DNA of 64,000 nucleotides from Shinisaurus crocodilurus (lineage: Eukaryota > Chordata > Lepidosauria > Squamata > Shinisauridae). The translations under genes were made by a program, and so were the position numbers. Positions 11,165-22,181 of this stretch are shown piece by piece (within the stretch, counting starts at the first letter, position 1; the number at the start of each line of letters is the position of its first letter). Location of the stretch: the NCBI GenBank assembly GCA_021292165.1, contig CM037885.1:9729042-9793041 (forward strand). Reading direction: 5' to 3'. The notes below the pieces were generated by a model. It worked only from the letters and a program-made list of their open reading frames with translations, ran no database searches and had not been told where the DNA came from.

Positions 11165-11240
11165 GAGAAAATGCTGGGGTATGCTGGGAGTTGTAGGACT
11201 TTTTTCTGTCTAAACATGCATAGGATTGCACCCTGAATGT
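11165..11240. mobile_element. half of palindromic MITE
   Basis: ggtatgctgggagttgtagg, then acttttttctgtctaaac and atgcataggattgcaccct. It is the right half of the family described at 7480. Confidence 0.6.
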
Positions 11241-11279
11241 CTAGTAGATACTTTATCACTCCCAGGATTCGTGGCGCTT

Positions 11280-11800
11280 TATTGGATTCATAGAATTGGA
11301 AGGGACCTCAAAAGTAATCTACTCCAACCCTCTGCCAATGCAGGATATCCACGGCTCCCACACACCAGATATATAGTCATCCAGCCTTGGCTAAAAATCC
11401 TCTAACAAAGGAAAGTCCACTACCTTCCAAGGCAATCTATTCCACTGTGAAGCAGCTCATAGTCATACCATCCTAATGCTTAGTCAAAATCCCCTTCTTG
11501 TAATTTGAACGCGTTGGTTCTGGTATTGACCCCTGCTGGAACAACAGAAAACACATTTGCTCCAGTGTCTATGTAGCAACCCTTCAAATATTTGTAGATG
11601 GCTATCAGATCTTAATAATCTTTTCTCCACGCTAAACATACTCAACTCCTTCAACCTTTCTTTATGGAACTTGGTCTACAGGCCTCTCCCTCACCATCTT
11701 TGTCACCCTCTTCTTGATATGGTCCAGATGTCCATAACCTTCTTTAACTGCTGTGCTCAGAATTGGAGACATTACTCCAGGTGAGGTCTGACCAAAGCAG
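11280..11800 (-). mobile_element. CR1 LINE fragment (duplication breakpoint inside)
   Basis: Plus strand begins catagaattggaagggacct, the CR1 3' end in reverse, and continues through diverged ORF2 C-terminal sequence (ctcaactccttcaacctttc, accctcttcttgatatggtc). The left border of the 10.7-kb tandem duplication falls inside it at 11,444, so the second unit starts with only the inner part (22,182 to about 22,540). Confidence 0.75.
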
Positions 11801-11804
11801 GTGA

Positions 11805-12110
11805 GGTCTGACCTAGGAGGAGGGCCTTTTTCTGTGGCAGCCCCCAATTTATGGAACTCTCTCCCCAGTGACCTCGCCGTGCCCCCTTCCTTGATTAGCT
11901 TCCGCCTGCATTAAAAACGTGGCTTTTCAGGTGGGAATATGGGGTGGGTTAGGATTTTAAGTTTGTTCTGTTTTAATTGTGTTTTATACTGTGTGTGTGT
12001 GTGTGTCCCCTTGTATTTTAGTGGATTGTAAATCGCTCAGAGTGGCCGGATGTCTGGCCAGATGGGCGATTCATAAATATAATAAATAAATAAATAAATA
12101 AATAAATAAC
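11805..12110 (+). mobile_element. L2/L3-like LINE 3' end
   Basis: Contains ggagggcctttttctgtggc, tggaactctctccccagtga, and the 3' UTR tgtaaatcgctcagagtggc followed by a taaata array. It parallels the 3' end of the LINE at 61,435-63,375. A second copy in the duplicate unit starts near 22,540. Confidence 0.75.
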
Positions 12111-12305
12111 TTTTCGTTTCTAGCACCCGCCAGTCTGTGGTAGGCCATTCCACATGTAGCAGAATTGTTGGAGCCTCCCATTGGTTGAGCATTGATGTTC
12201 CTTGGGGAAGGGTGCTCTCCCTGCCCGAGGCTATGAGAACTGAGAGATGCTCTGCCTAAGGTCCCAGGCTGGCTGTGCGCCTCCTGCCTTCTGGGTGAAT
12301 GGGGC

Positions 12306-12338
12306 AGGAGGAGGAGGAGGAGGAGGAGGAGGAGGAGA
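12306..12338. repeat. (GGA)n microsatellite
   Basis: Uninterrupted GGA array, also present at 23,038-23,071. It produces spurious polyglycine and polyproline frames. A (CA)n array follows at 12,467-12,495 (copy at about 23,200-23,227). Confidence 0.95.
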
Positions 12339-12599
12339 ATTGGGATCCTCCACGGGCAGTGAGTCAAGCAGCTCAGCAACTGGGTTGCCTGGGACAACAC
12401 TTGTGAAGCTTACTCCTTCATGGGTTGTGTGAAGAAAAGAGCCTTTGCGGGTTCCTACATGCACATGCACACACACACACACACACACACACACCCTCAT
12501 GTGTGAACCGGCTAAAGGCTGGGAGGAGGCGATGGCGCCTGGAAGTCCTGAAAGCCGGAGACCCGGCTTTCAAATGCAAATGTAGTTCAGGCCCAGTAA

Positions 12600-13200
12600 G
12601 TCAAGAGTCATGAGTTCCCCTCCCCCTGTCTGGCCAGGTGAAGTGCATCATGATTGGCTAAGAAGCAGCAAAGCTACAGGAAGGAGGAGGGGAGGGGGAA
12701 AGAGCTATTTCCCAACGTGTGGGTTTTTGTCTTTGTCTTTGGTCATCGCGTGGCTGCCGGCTGTTGGAGCAATGGCGGTAAGCCAAGGAGAGGCCCAAGC
12801 CTTCGGGAGGCCTCAGGATTCGACCCCAGATAGCTCCTGGTGAAATTAGCTGAATGAGGGCTCTGGTAAAGGCAAGCCTTGTGGGAGGCTACCCATCTCG
12901 GACCTTCGGGTAGGTGTGGTAATCCTCCCCGGGCAGCAAGGCTGTGCTGGATCTAATCCTGGAAGAGAACTGACCCTCAGGTAACAGAGTTGTGTGCCTG
13001 AGAGATATAAAGAAGTAGGTTTTGTTATTTTGCAGCTTTACTGTGTACCAAAGTGTCTCTCTCTAATTTTGTGTCCTTCCCTCATTTCCCTATTGGTTGT
13101 TGTAAAATGCTACCTGAATAAACTTCCTTTTGGTTTTTTACCCCACATGGTGTTTGTAGATTGCTCTGTAGTTCCAGCAACTAAATCCAGGTTACAGTCA
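12600..13200 (+). other. LTR-like segment (TATA box, poly(A) signal) or orphan first exon
   Basis: TATAAAG at 13,006-13,012 is followed 111 bp later by AATAAA at 13,117-13,122, a spacing like U3-R-U5 of a retroviral or Gypsy LTR. A CCAAT-type gattggct lies upstream at about 12,652. Alternatively gcaatggcggtaagcc near 12,770 looks like a first exon ending in ATGGCG before a splice donor. No internal retroviral genes are seen. The duplicate is at about 23,333-23,933. Confidence 0.3.
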
Positions 13201-13209
13201 GAAAGGCAA

Positions 13210-16200
13210 GTCCCTGAACAGAGATTCAAGTAGGATTGCAGACAGTTGAGGCTGGCAATCTGGTATCTTGAGATCTCTGGGGGTCTTGGGTCCTTTGGGT
13301 AGGAAAGGGTGGGTTGTGGCGGGTCAGCCAACCCCCCCTTCCTTCACAGGTTGCATGCTGCAACTCCCGTCAGGTTAGAGGCAGGGCTGACCCTGCTATT
13401 AGGCAGAATGAGGCAGCTGCTTTTGGGGTGTCATAAGAGCGCTGCAAAAGGTTATCATCATTATTGTATTTTTACTGCTAAGGAGGGAGAGAGGGGCTTC
13501 TGGGATTTCCAGGTCTCAGTTGCCAGAATTACTTGGATGGCTTTGGGTACTGTGCACCTTGACTTTGGGGCAATTTGCTGCTCTGCCTCAGGCAGCAGAA
13601 TGTCTTGGGCCAGCCTTGGTTAGAAGGCAGAATAGGTGCATTTATGGCGGTGTCACAACTTCCCCCATGACCCCGATCAGGAGCTAGGGGGGCAGGCAGG
13701 GAGGAACACGAGCAGCAGTGCCATGCTGCTTTTTGTGCTCCTCACCTTCTCAGTCAGGACCATCCCACTTCTCCCTAACAACCATCAGTTTCATCCAGGT
13801 GGACCAAAGGGCATTCTATGATGGCGGCAGAGTGGGGTGGGCGGGGGAGGAATATGGACAAAAAGTTCAGAAAATTTGGAGCTTCCCCTCCCAGATGGTC
13901 CCTCTGTTAGGGAATTCAGTATGCCAGCCTTCCCCGATGGATAAACCTACTGATGGTGCCCTCCCATAGCCCGAGGGCACCAGTTTGGGGTAGTCTGCAG
14001 TACGTTTTGCAGCAGGGACATGCTGGGGCAAGTCAGTGGGACAGTGACCATATCTTCCAGAACGTTGGCACTATCAGCTGCTTTGTCCGTCGTGGGCTGT
14101 TCTTGCATTGCTCAGACCAGGGAATGGGCTTTCCTCTCACCATCCACTTAGAAGGAGCCCAGAGGTCTTGGGCAGCTCTTTGTGGTCTTCTGGTCAGCTT
14201 TGAACCTCTCCTTGCCTCTGTGCTGTTTTGCTGCAGGAAAAGCCCACATCTTGTGTGTCTGCCTCCAGCCTATGTGATCCTTTTGCCCAACCTTGGGACT
14301 GCAACTCCCATCTGGCTGGGGATGATGGGAGTTACAGTCCCGACACATCTGAAAGGCGAGAGCATGTTGGGGAGGACTGGTTATAGTGTTGCATCAGCAA
14401 GGAAGTTACAGGTAGTCCAGTGCCCACCCAGTGTCCCAACGTCAACCCTTTTGTTGTTGCTCTTTGTTCTTTTTCAAAGACTGTGGATACATGCTGCAAC
14501 CTTACTATTTAAGCACAAGTTCCTGTGTGCATCCAAACGAATATTAGGTAGGGCTCTTAGCTTGCCTTAGATCAGAACTCTGCTCAAGTTCTGGAGAAAG
14601 AAGCCAGACTTGCATACGGTGTAAACACTCAAGTCCTTGTTTTGACCAGAGATTAAGTCTAGCTATTGTGGCTGAGGCCAAGAGCTAAAAAACTTGTGGG
14701 AGTTGAGGGAGGATTCAGCTATTAATTCTGTAGGCAACATAAGGCCCCAATGAAAATATTTATGACATTTGGGGCCCTTGGCCCATAGTAACTTTGAGTC
14801 ACAGGCCTAATTGCAAGGGGCTATTATTGCCTCCCGAGATCAGACCCTCCTTCTAATTTCACTGGGGTTCTATGGGCATCTCATATGTAGCCCTGGTCGT
14901 TACATTTCTCTGACGCGAGGGCTGCTAGAGGTGTGTCTACCAAGATTAAGACAAACTTATATTAACATGGACAATGTGAAAAACTCTTTATGCTGGTTGT
15001 TTCAGACAACTAAGGTGGGCTATTTGAATAGCCTAATATAGGAAAAAATGCTCCCCTTTCCCTACCTAGACCTATGATTTTGTTGGGGTATGTTCCCAAG
15101 AGCTGTGGTTCTAGTTATCATACTGCATGCAGCATTACGTACACAGTGGAAAGCAGAAAAACCTGAGCTAGCATGCAGTTCTATGGCCCCTGGCAGGGTG
15201 TCCCAACCAAGAGCAGACCTCCCACTGCACGGGTGGAGAGGTGGTTCTCCTGGCACAGCAACAGATTTCAGCTTTACTGTGGCTGCTCCAGCAGTCAGAA
15301 GAGCAGAAAGAGGGTGTGTCCTGAGGCTGTGTCAGGTGCTGATTGGGGGAGGCTTTGGACCTGCTGGATCCAAAGTTTCCTCCTTCCTTGGACACACCAC
15401 TGGAGGAAGGGAAAAACTACATGAACCCTGGAACTGGCATAATAGGGGGTGACACACACCCCTTCTCAGGGATGAGTCTGACTCAAGTCAGACTCGAGTC
15501 ACAATATTTTTAATAGGACTCGAGACTTGACTCGGGACTCGAGACCAAGGACTCTTCAACATCCCTGGGCTGTGCCAGGAGTGAAGTGCGATCACCGGCG
15601 AAGATTTTTTTTTTTAACATAATTTTCCTAAAATGCAACCTTTCAGACATGTTGGATTTGGCTGCCTCTGCCTGCCTGTTTGAGGTTCCCAGCCTCCTCT
15701 GCCTGCCTGGTCTCTTCTTAACCAGTGCAGTTCCACAGTTTGAATTGTCCAAGACAAACGCCTCTGCCTGCTTTGGGGTTCCCTGCCTCCTCTGCCTGCC
15801 TGATTATTTTGGGTGTGTCTGCCTGGTCTGTTCGTCAAAATCAGTTGCAGTTTTGAAATAAAAAGGCACACTTGTGCCTAGAATTTATTTAAGCCACACA
15901 TCTGAAGTAGCCTTATTTTGTTGGGAAACCCCCCCCCCCCCCACTGATTTTTAATAGGGACTCGTGGAGTCAGCTTTGGGAGTGACTCGGGACTTGAGAG
16001 TCACCATTTTGGACCAAGGACTCGGACTCGAGACTCCGGTCCAAAGACTTATGACTCGAGAATAAGGACTCTTCAACATCCCTGCCCCTTCTGCCTTGGC
16101 CAGCATGAGCCACTTCATCCACCATGGACAATCCCTGTCCTCCATAGGCTATTACCACATTAGCTGATAGGTTACCCTCTTCCCCACAGGGGAGTGAGCC

Positions 16201-17094
16201 AAGACTACAAAGCATAAGGGACTCTGCAATGTTTCTCCTTCTCTGGCAGAAGGATCTCGGGGTCTGCATTGCCATACCCTGCAGCTCTTTAAAGGTGGCT
16301 TTTACAATTGCACTCCTTACAAGGGCCTGATGAGATCTAGGAATTTGGCGGAAAAGCCAATGCCTTCACCCCTTTTTAGTCTGGTCTGTGTGGTAGGGGG
16401 ATACAGGAAGATTTTGGGGACCTCCCACTCTTGTATCTGACTTGCTTCCATCATCCCCCACACTACTTTCTAGTAAACCAAACTTCAGGTGGAAGGATTC
16501 ACCCTAAATCAAGGGGAGAGGAATGGAGCGCCCCCTGCCCTGGTTCACCCCCATTGCCTCTTGGGCTCCTGGCATGACATTTCACTCCCACTGTATGGAG
16601 GGATATTGGCCAGGACTCGAAGTGGCCATCTCAGTGGCTCTTTGTTGGCTGGGAGCCCTCCTGAGCATTGGGCAAGCCAGCCTTGCAGGCTCAGCAGTTT
16701 GTGTAGCTGGAAACCTTCCAGCAATGACTTACCTGCCAATATGTTCTTCATGGCTCCTCCTACTGTTCAAATAGTTTTCAGTCCCTATCTAACATGTGGG
16801 TGGGTGCAGGGAAGGGATTGAGATGCTCTCGCCCACAAACTGAGGGTCGGACACTTTTAGAGTGGTCTCCAATAAGAGGAAACTGGTTGCAAAGCTTTTG
16901 CCAGGAAACGGTCAGGGCCACTTACCCGTGTGACCAGAAATTATTCGGCTGTACCTTTTGACATGGCACAAGAATTAACCCATACTTAACTACCTTTGCT
17001 GAATGGATGCAAATAGCAGCAGGGGGTTGCAGTCAGGATGCTGTGCCTCTATTACAGCTCTGATCTTGTGAAGAATAAAACATGAATCCAGGCA
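13210..17094. other. gene-free stretch of duplicated unit
   Basis: No gene is supported. A palindromic MITE core with inverted actgcaactcccat and atgggagttacagt lies at 14,284-14,352. A CTCGAG-rich repeat block is listed separately. The longest open frame (13,953-14,570) runs through the MITE and has no domain. The same content recurs at about 23,943-27,818. Confidence 0.5.
15468..16090. repeat. paired GACTCG(A/G)GACT-rich blocks
   Basis: Two blocks (15,468-15,572 and about 15,950-16,088) are made of iterated gactcgagact/gactcgggact and both end in aaggactcttcaacatccct. They flank a 370-bp middle with internal repeats of cctctgcctgcctg. Together they resemble one element with repeated termini. 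The duplicate copy is at about 26,199-26,812. Confidence 0.5.
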
Positions 17095-17966
17095 GTTGCA
17101 AATTCTTTTCTTTATTGACATTGTCATTTGCAAATACAATACATTAAGAATTTTGTCAAAAAGTCTCATTTTTGTAAAAAAAAAAAAAAATACAACTTTT
17201 TAAATTACATGTTTCTGGCCTCTGGCCTGCCCCACTGCTGTTAAGCAGTTTCCTCTATCCAGAGATGCTGCCTGAACTGCTTTTTCACCTTTTTTTAAAC
17301 CCTATTATTTATACTATGTACAAATAGCCACAGAATTGAAAAGTGTCCTTAGAAAAGTGACTCAAGTTTCCACCTTTATAGTTATCAGCTCCCCACCATG
17401 GGGCTTGGTTGTATTCTTAAATTAAAGGGAAGAAGTTTCCCCCAACATCAGATATGAGGGAAATAAGGTTATTTCTTTTTTAGAAAAAGAATAGTTAACA
17501 CAACGTGCTTTGCTGCCAGCCTCCAAACGTGCCTGCAACTCTGCAGAATGAGTCTGCTCCCAACCTCTGCAAGAGAGGTAAAAAGTTAACTCAAATAGTT
17601 GATGGAACGTGATGTATACACCAACTTATGCCAAGAGGGCTTTAAACTTCATCAGCAGGACAGTTATCTCCCCAAAAGACGTCCCTTTCTGTTCAGAATG
17701 AGAGGAATCCGCACTGAGTTGGTGCCTCCGTCCAAGCCCCGCTACACTTGAATGTCCATTAAGACCATTCCCTGCTGCTCTTTCAATGCTTCAACTGCTA
17801 CAAGAGCAGCTGCGGCAGAACTGTGACTCCCTGGAGTCCCATCATTGCCAAGATCCAGCCCAGCCCACGACGGGATGAAGACTTCTTTTCTAAAAGTCAT
17901 TTTTTCTGAAGTATACATCCAATGTAGATAAGCCACGTGGTAATCAGGGAGTAAAACTGAAGTGCC
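17095..17966 (-). other. DEDD2: DEDD2 3' terminal exon, copy 1
   Basis: The acceptor ctctcacag|ggcac is at 17,967-17,966 on the minus strand and an AATAAA signal lies at the distal end. It would be spliced to the donor at 18,621, which lies 22 nt after the DEDD2 stop codon, making it 3' UTR. The exon is open for 75 codons in phase 0 from the acceptor (stop ends at 17,742), so a coding role is possible. Being the distal duplicate, it is probably an orphan if DEDD2 ends in the proximal copy. Confidence 0.6.
17111..17116 (-). terminator. poly(A) signal AATAAA, DEDD2 copy-1 end
   Basis: Minus-strand AATAAA (tttatt on the plus strand) at the end of the terminal exon. The duplicate is at 27,835-27,840. 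Confidence 0.7.
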
Positions 17967-18642
17967 CTGTGAGAGAATAGACTGTGTTAAACAGGGTACT
18001 AGCTACTAGCTCCATAACCATCTGTTTGTATTCAGGCACCAGGCAAGACTGTTGTTTCAGAGAGCCTTTGGACTCTGATCATCAGCTGTGACTTCTATCT
18101 ACTTATGCTCTTCTCTGGTCTAGTTTTCTAGTTCCGTTGCTTTTTAAAATCTTGTTCTTTATGATGTTTTAATTTGTATTATACATTTTAAATAAAAATG
18201 TTTAAATAAAGTATCTACTGGAAGATCCAGCCTTGCTGAAATCAGAAACAGGAAGGAATTTCCAGACCCTACATGAATCAGCCCTATCTTGTTAATGGAG
18301 GACTTGTGGTCAGCATGTTCTGGGAAATAGGACAAACCACATTAGCACAAAAGCATGTCACAGCACTACGATCTGGTACTAGTTGTGAAAAGAACTTGAG
18401 CTAGTCTCCATATGGAAAAACAGCCACACCAATTTTTAAGGTACTGAGCACCTGATGTTGTCCAGTAGGAACACCCAAATGAAGTCCCTAATGCTACCTG
18501 CAAAATTAATCTCTTTTGCTGAGCCTTTGGGGCAAGACAGCGGCTGACAAATAGGGGAGATTGCTAAGAAATCAGGAGTAATGATCACAAATATCACAAG
18601 TCAATCTAGAGAGAACATACCTAAGTTTCCTAGAGGCTGGAG

Positions 18643-19016
18643 CTACCAGACCTGGGGAATAACACTTTCCAGCAACAGACGTCGCCCCTCCTCATAATCA
18701 TCCTCATCCACATTGACCAGTAGCCGGATAGCTTCCTGGCCTACAGCCTCTTTGAGAGAGTCTGTGATGAAGACTCCTTTCAGTGCCTCCAGCAGTGAGC
18801 CATTCATATAATCACTCCAGAAGGCGTCGAGGTAGGACAACTCTGAGAACTTGATGTCACAGATGATTGAGCCCAGATCACGGGATTTGAGGATGGTGTT
18901 GGACTGCCCAAATACATCAAACTGACGTTCCAGTCGGTTCTGCTTGTTTGACATCACATTCTGACGCAAGACAGGCTCATGCTCACAGTATTCTGCACGA
19001 ACACGGAGCCGGATGT
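18643..19016 (-). CDS. DEDD2: DEDD2 last coding exon, duplicate copy 1
   Basis: Acceptor gctcag|acat at 19,016. It encodes the conserved C-terminal half (DIRLRVRAEYCEHE, RDLGSIICDIKFSELSYLDA, EALKGVFITDSL, DEDDYEEGRRLLLE) and ends at TAG 18,643-18,645. A consensus donor (ag|gtatgt) follows at 18,621. The protein is identical to that of the copy at 29,367-29,740. This copy is distal to the poly(A) signal of copy 2, so it would be used only if copy 2 is skipped or if the duplication is an assembly artefact. Confidence 0.85.
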
Positions 19017-19035
19017 CTGAGCAGGACACACGGAA

Positions 19036-19060
19036 CAGAGAGAGAGAGAGAGAGAGAGGG
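19036..19060. repeat. (GA)n microsatellite
   Basis: GA array just upstream (minus sense) of the DEDD2 last-exon acceptor, in the intron. The duplicate is near 29,760. Confidence 0.9.
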
Positions 19061-22000
19061 AGGGGGAACGAAGAGAAAGAGAGGCATTAGAGCTAGGGGT
19101 CACAAACAGAGCACGTAGACAAACACACAGTCATGCAGCGATATTCCAGGGTTGGACTGTCCAACAGCCCTCAACAGGTGCTGAACATAAAGACCAACCA
19201 AGCTGAAGATCCAGGCCACTCAGGTTGCCCAAAATGTTCAGGTCCCTTGAGATGGTCCGTCCCAGCAAGGGGTGTTCACACTCGTTTTTCAAATATACCT
19301 TTGGCATGAAGTTAGAGCTGAACTTCGCTAATACCCATCCAGCAGGCTCCATATTCCACATCTAACTGCACCATGTAACATAGCTACTAAGTAGCACAGG
19401 CACAACCTGTCTCAAATCCCACCCACAGGATCAGAAGAACAAACCTATGAGTCTAGTATCTTCCCCACCCCACCCACTCCATGCCTATTTTAGAGCAATC
19501 TGCTCCAGTCCGATAGTTTGTGCCGATGGAGAAATTCTTCAAAAGCCTTCAAATTATTTTCAATCCAAAATGTTGACACTAGCCTCTCCAAGTTAGTTCA
19601 GGTTGTTATTGCTGTATGAACAGTAACAGGAATGAATGCTTCATCAACCTGGACCACAGCTTTATCAAGGGCCATGACTTGGGAGGGAGAAGACAGAGGA
19701 GATCTTAGATTAAAGCTAACCACTGAGCCAGCTGGACTCTTCTGCATAAACACTCAAACGTTAAGATAATTAGGCTCTAGCCATCTGGTGACTGACTTGC
19801 TGCAAGACAGGTTTACTACCATGCTGTAGATGCCCTGAGAAATTAGTGAAGTTCAGCTGTAACTATGGACAGTGGAAGTGGAAGGACAGATTTGTTTTGT
19901 TCAATTGCCCAAAATATCAGCATTGTAGCTGAAAATTTAAAAGGTTCAAAAGGGAGGGAGAAATGGAACATATACAAAGTAGGATACGTTAAAAAATGAG
20001 GCAGGTGATATATTACATACGCTCAACAAGGCCGTCAGCTTTAATTTCTCTGTGTCTTGTGGTCATCACCTGTAGAAGCATTAACTCAAAGTGCAGTCAC
20101 AGCCCTTTACCAGCAACTTTGTACGGCCTGGAGCCCACACCCACCCATGGTAGGTGCTATAAGGCAGCGTTTTGGTAGCCAACTACTAGTCCTCAATCAG
20201 CAGCACACTCAGAACCCTTCTTTCCAGATGGGCAACAGCAGAGCTATGCAGCAAATTCTATTTGATAGTTGTCATTGAAGTTTTGTTTTTGTTTTTTAAC
20301 TGCACAGCAGATTAGCCAGTAAATGGCATCATTTCAGTCCATGTAAGAAAGCCAGGAGTTTCTACTAGAAGCAGTGCCATCTCCACACAACATAATGCTC
20401 AATGCACTGGAAGCCTTCAGTTCAAGGCAGAGACACCCACCATTACTCTGTACACCAACACCTGCTTGCCTTGATGGGGCAACATGTTAAAGGAGCTCAG
20501 CTGCTGGGCCCACTGGAAACTGTTCCCGTATCCCAACCACAGCCCTCCCACTCAATATGCTGGCTATACGCAGAGTAGCTGAGAGGTTCCATTTTATTAG
20601 TCCTGTACACAGCTTAAAATACTTTTTGCATCCACGGTTTGGCACATGAATTTGTCAGAACAGAATAGCTCATCTGCTTTTCAATATCAACAGTGTTGTG
20701 GAGTACTTAACGATAGCAGCTGTCAGAGTTGGCGTTAACACACTGGCATCCCTTGTGCAACAGTTATGTCCCACTTAAGTGATTGGAGCCTGTTACTTCC
20801 CCAGGACAGGATAAAAGCCTTCAAGTATAGACTACAGGGAACAGACCCAGCTTTTATTTCAAAACAGGCAGGACGCGTGTCAACTGCAAGGATGGAGGGA
20901 AAGGGTTTCTGCACAACAGGTTTGTAGGGGATGGAAATTGGTTCCATGACTTTACCCAGCCAGTAGTAATGCAAGCCCTGAGCAGCTGCATTAAATCAGA
21001 CACTTAACCCATATGGGCAAAACGACACTAGCTGAGGCAACACAAACACCACTGCACCCACCCAACCCGCAACTTCCAGGCCCCAGTCCCAGTGAAATAA
21101 TCCCACTGTGGTTACTGTTTAGAAGTACAGACAACTTGAAAATATGTCACTGAGCCCCATACTGCAGAGGCTTCTGCCAATGTCTTTTCCCAAGTTTGAA
21201 TCACAGTAGCAAGACTGAAGGAGAAGCCCCCAAGTCCATTACCACTCGAGTAGGATGGTTTCAGAGAATGAGGCCTGTCACCTCATCATCCATGCAACCC
21301 CCTTAGCATGTGTTCAGTATGATTAAGTGATTACAAACCGAGATCAGAGGGCCCAACAAGAATTAAATTACCAGTTCTCATAAAAGTGTTGGGACCTGCA
21401 TATAGTTCTGATTCAGTTCTGCTCCATATACTACATTTTGCCCTCCCTCCCCAGTTTGACACACAAATTAATGTTTACAGGCCAGCAAAACCCATTACAG
21501 ACAATTTAACCGCGGAAAAATGCCTCCATTGTGTAGAAGGCAACAAGTCCCAGAGTCCAAGGCTGTGTCCCTCACAACTTGTTTAACAAGAGCGCTGCAG
21601 GGTCCAGATGCAGGATCGCTTCTAACATAGGAGAAGCGTTGAAGAGGAGGCTGAAATAATCATGAGGGCCACACTTAAGTTTTTGCTTTTTAGTTTGTTT
21701 GGGTATTTTTACCAGTGTCTGGTACTTGGCCCGCTTGCCTGGGCCAATACTTATGCTTTTCCAGGGATGGATTTCAACTGTGGACCGAGAGAAACATGGT
21801 TCAAGACTTTTAGCACATGGTAACATCAAGAAATCATTCTGAGATTCAATATGGCAAAAGAACACAAAATGGCGTAAAGGACCCAGGCTAACTTCTAGGT
21901 TAAGTTGATATGGACTGCTGCAGATACCAGACATCACTTGGGAGCTCACACTGCAAGGACACAGGATGTATGTTCTTCCTTATTACTGAGGACCACCAAG

Positions 22001-22181
22001 TGGCAGACAGATCAGTGCTAGCTAGGTCACATTAATCATAATGGCAGATTTACTAGGTGAGGACTACTGAAACAATACCAATTGGATTTTGAGATGTAAA
22101 CAGTGAATGGGCTATTAACTCTTAGCAACTCACCCACCAATAATAAATGTTGACTGACCAGGGGGAAAACTGCCAAAGAAA
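19061..22181. other. intronic stretch of duplicated unit
   Basis: No exon, RNA gene or clear repeat family is recognised. In copy 2 the same sequence (about 29,785-32,910) forms part of the last DEDD2 intron. Confidence 0.45.

Larger units (their letters stand above)
11444..22181. repeat. 10.7-kb tandem duplication, copy 1
   Basis: This block and 22,182-32,910 are head-to-tail copies. The spacing falls from 10,738 to 10,724-10,725 bp through small indels at homopolymers and microsatellites. Examples are a C14 run at 15,929 against C7 at 26,660, and a shorter taaa array in copy 2. Very few substitutions were found. ACTG sits at all three borders (11,444-11,447, 22,182-22,185 and 32,907-32,910), a 4-bp microhomology. 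The unit carries the last coding exon and the 3' terminal exon of DEDD2. It may be a very recent duplication or a false assembly duplication. Confidence 0.97.

Noticed and set aside
12231..12500. Polyproline/polyglycine frames
   Set aside because: Translation of the (GGA)n and (CA)n microsatellites.
13953..14570. 205-codon open frame (and a 197-codon twin at 24,685)
   Set aside because: It runs through a palindromic MITE, has no recognisable domain, no splice or promoter context, and its end differs between the twins by one-base indels.
18643..19016. DEDD instead of DEDD2
   Set aside because: Some residues are closer to DEDD, but the VSPERY/QWET exon and the position next to ZNF526 and GSK3A fit DEDD2.
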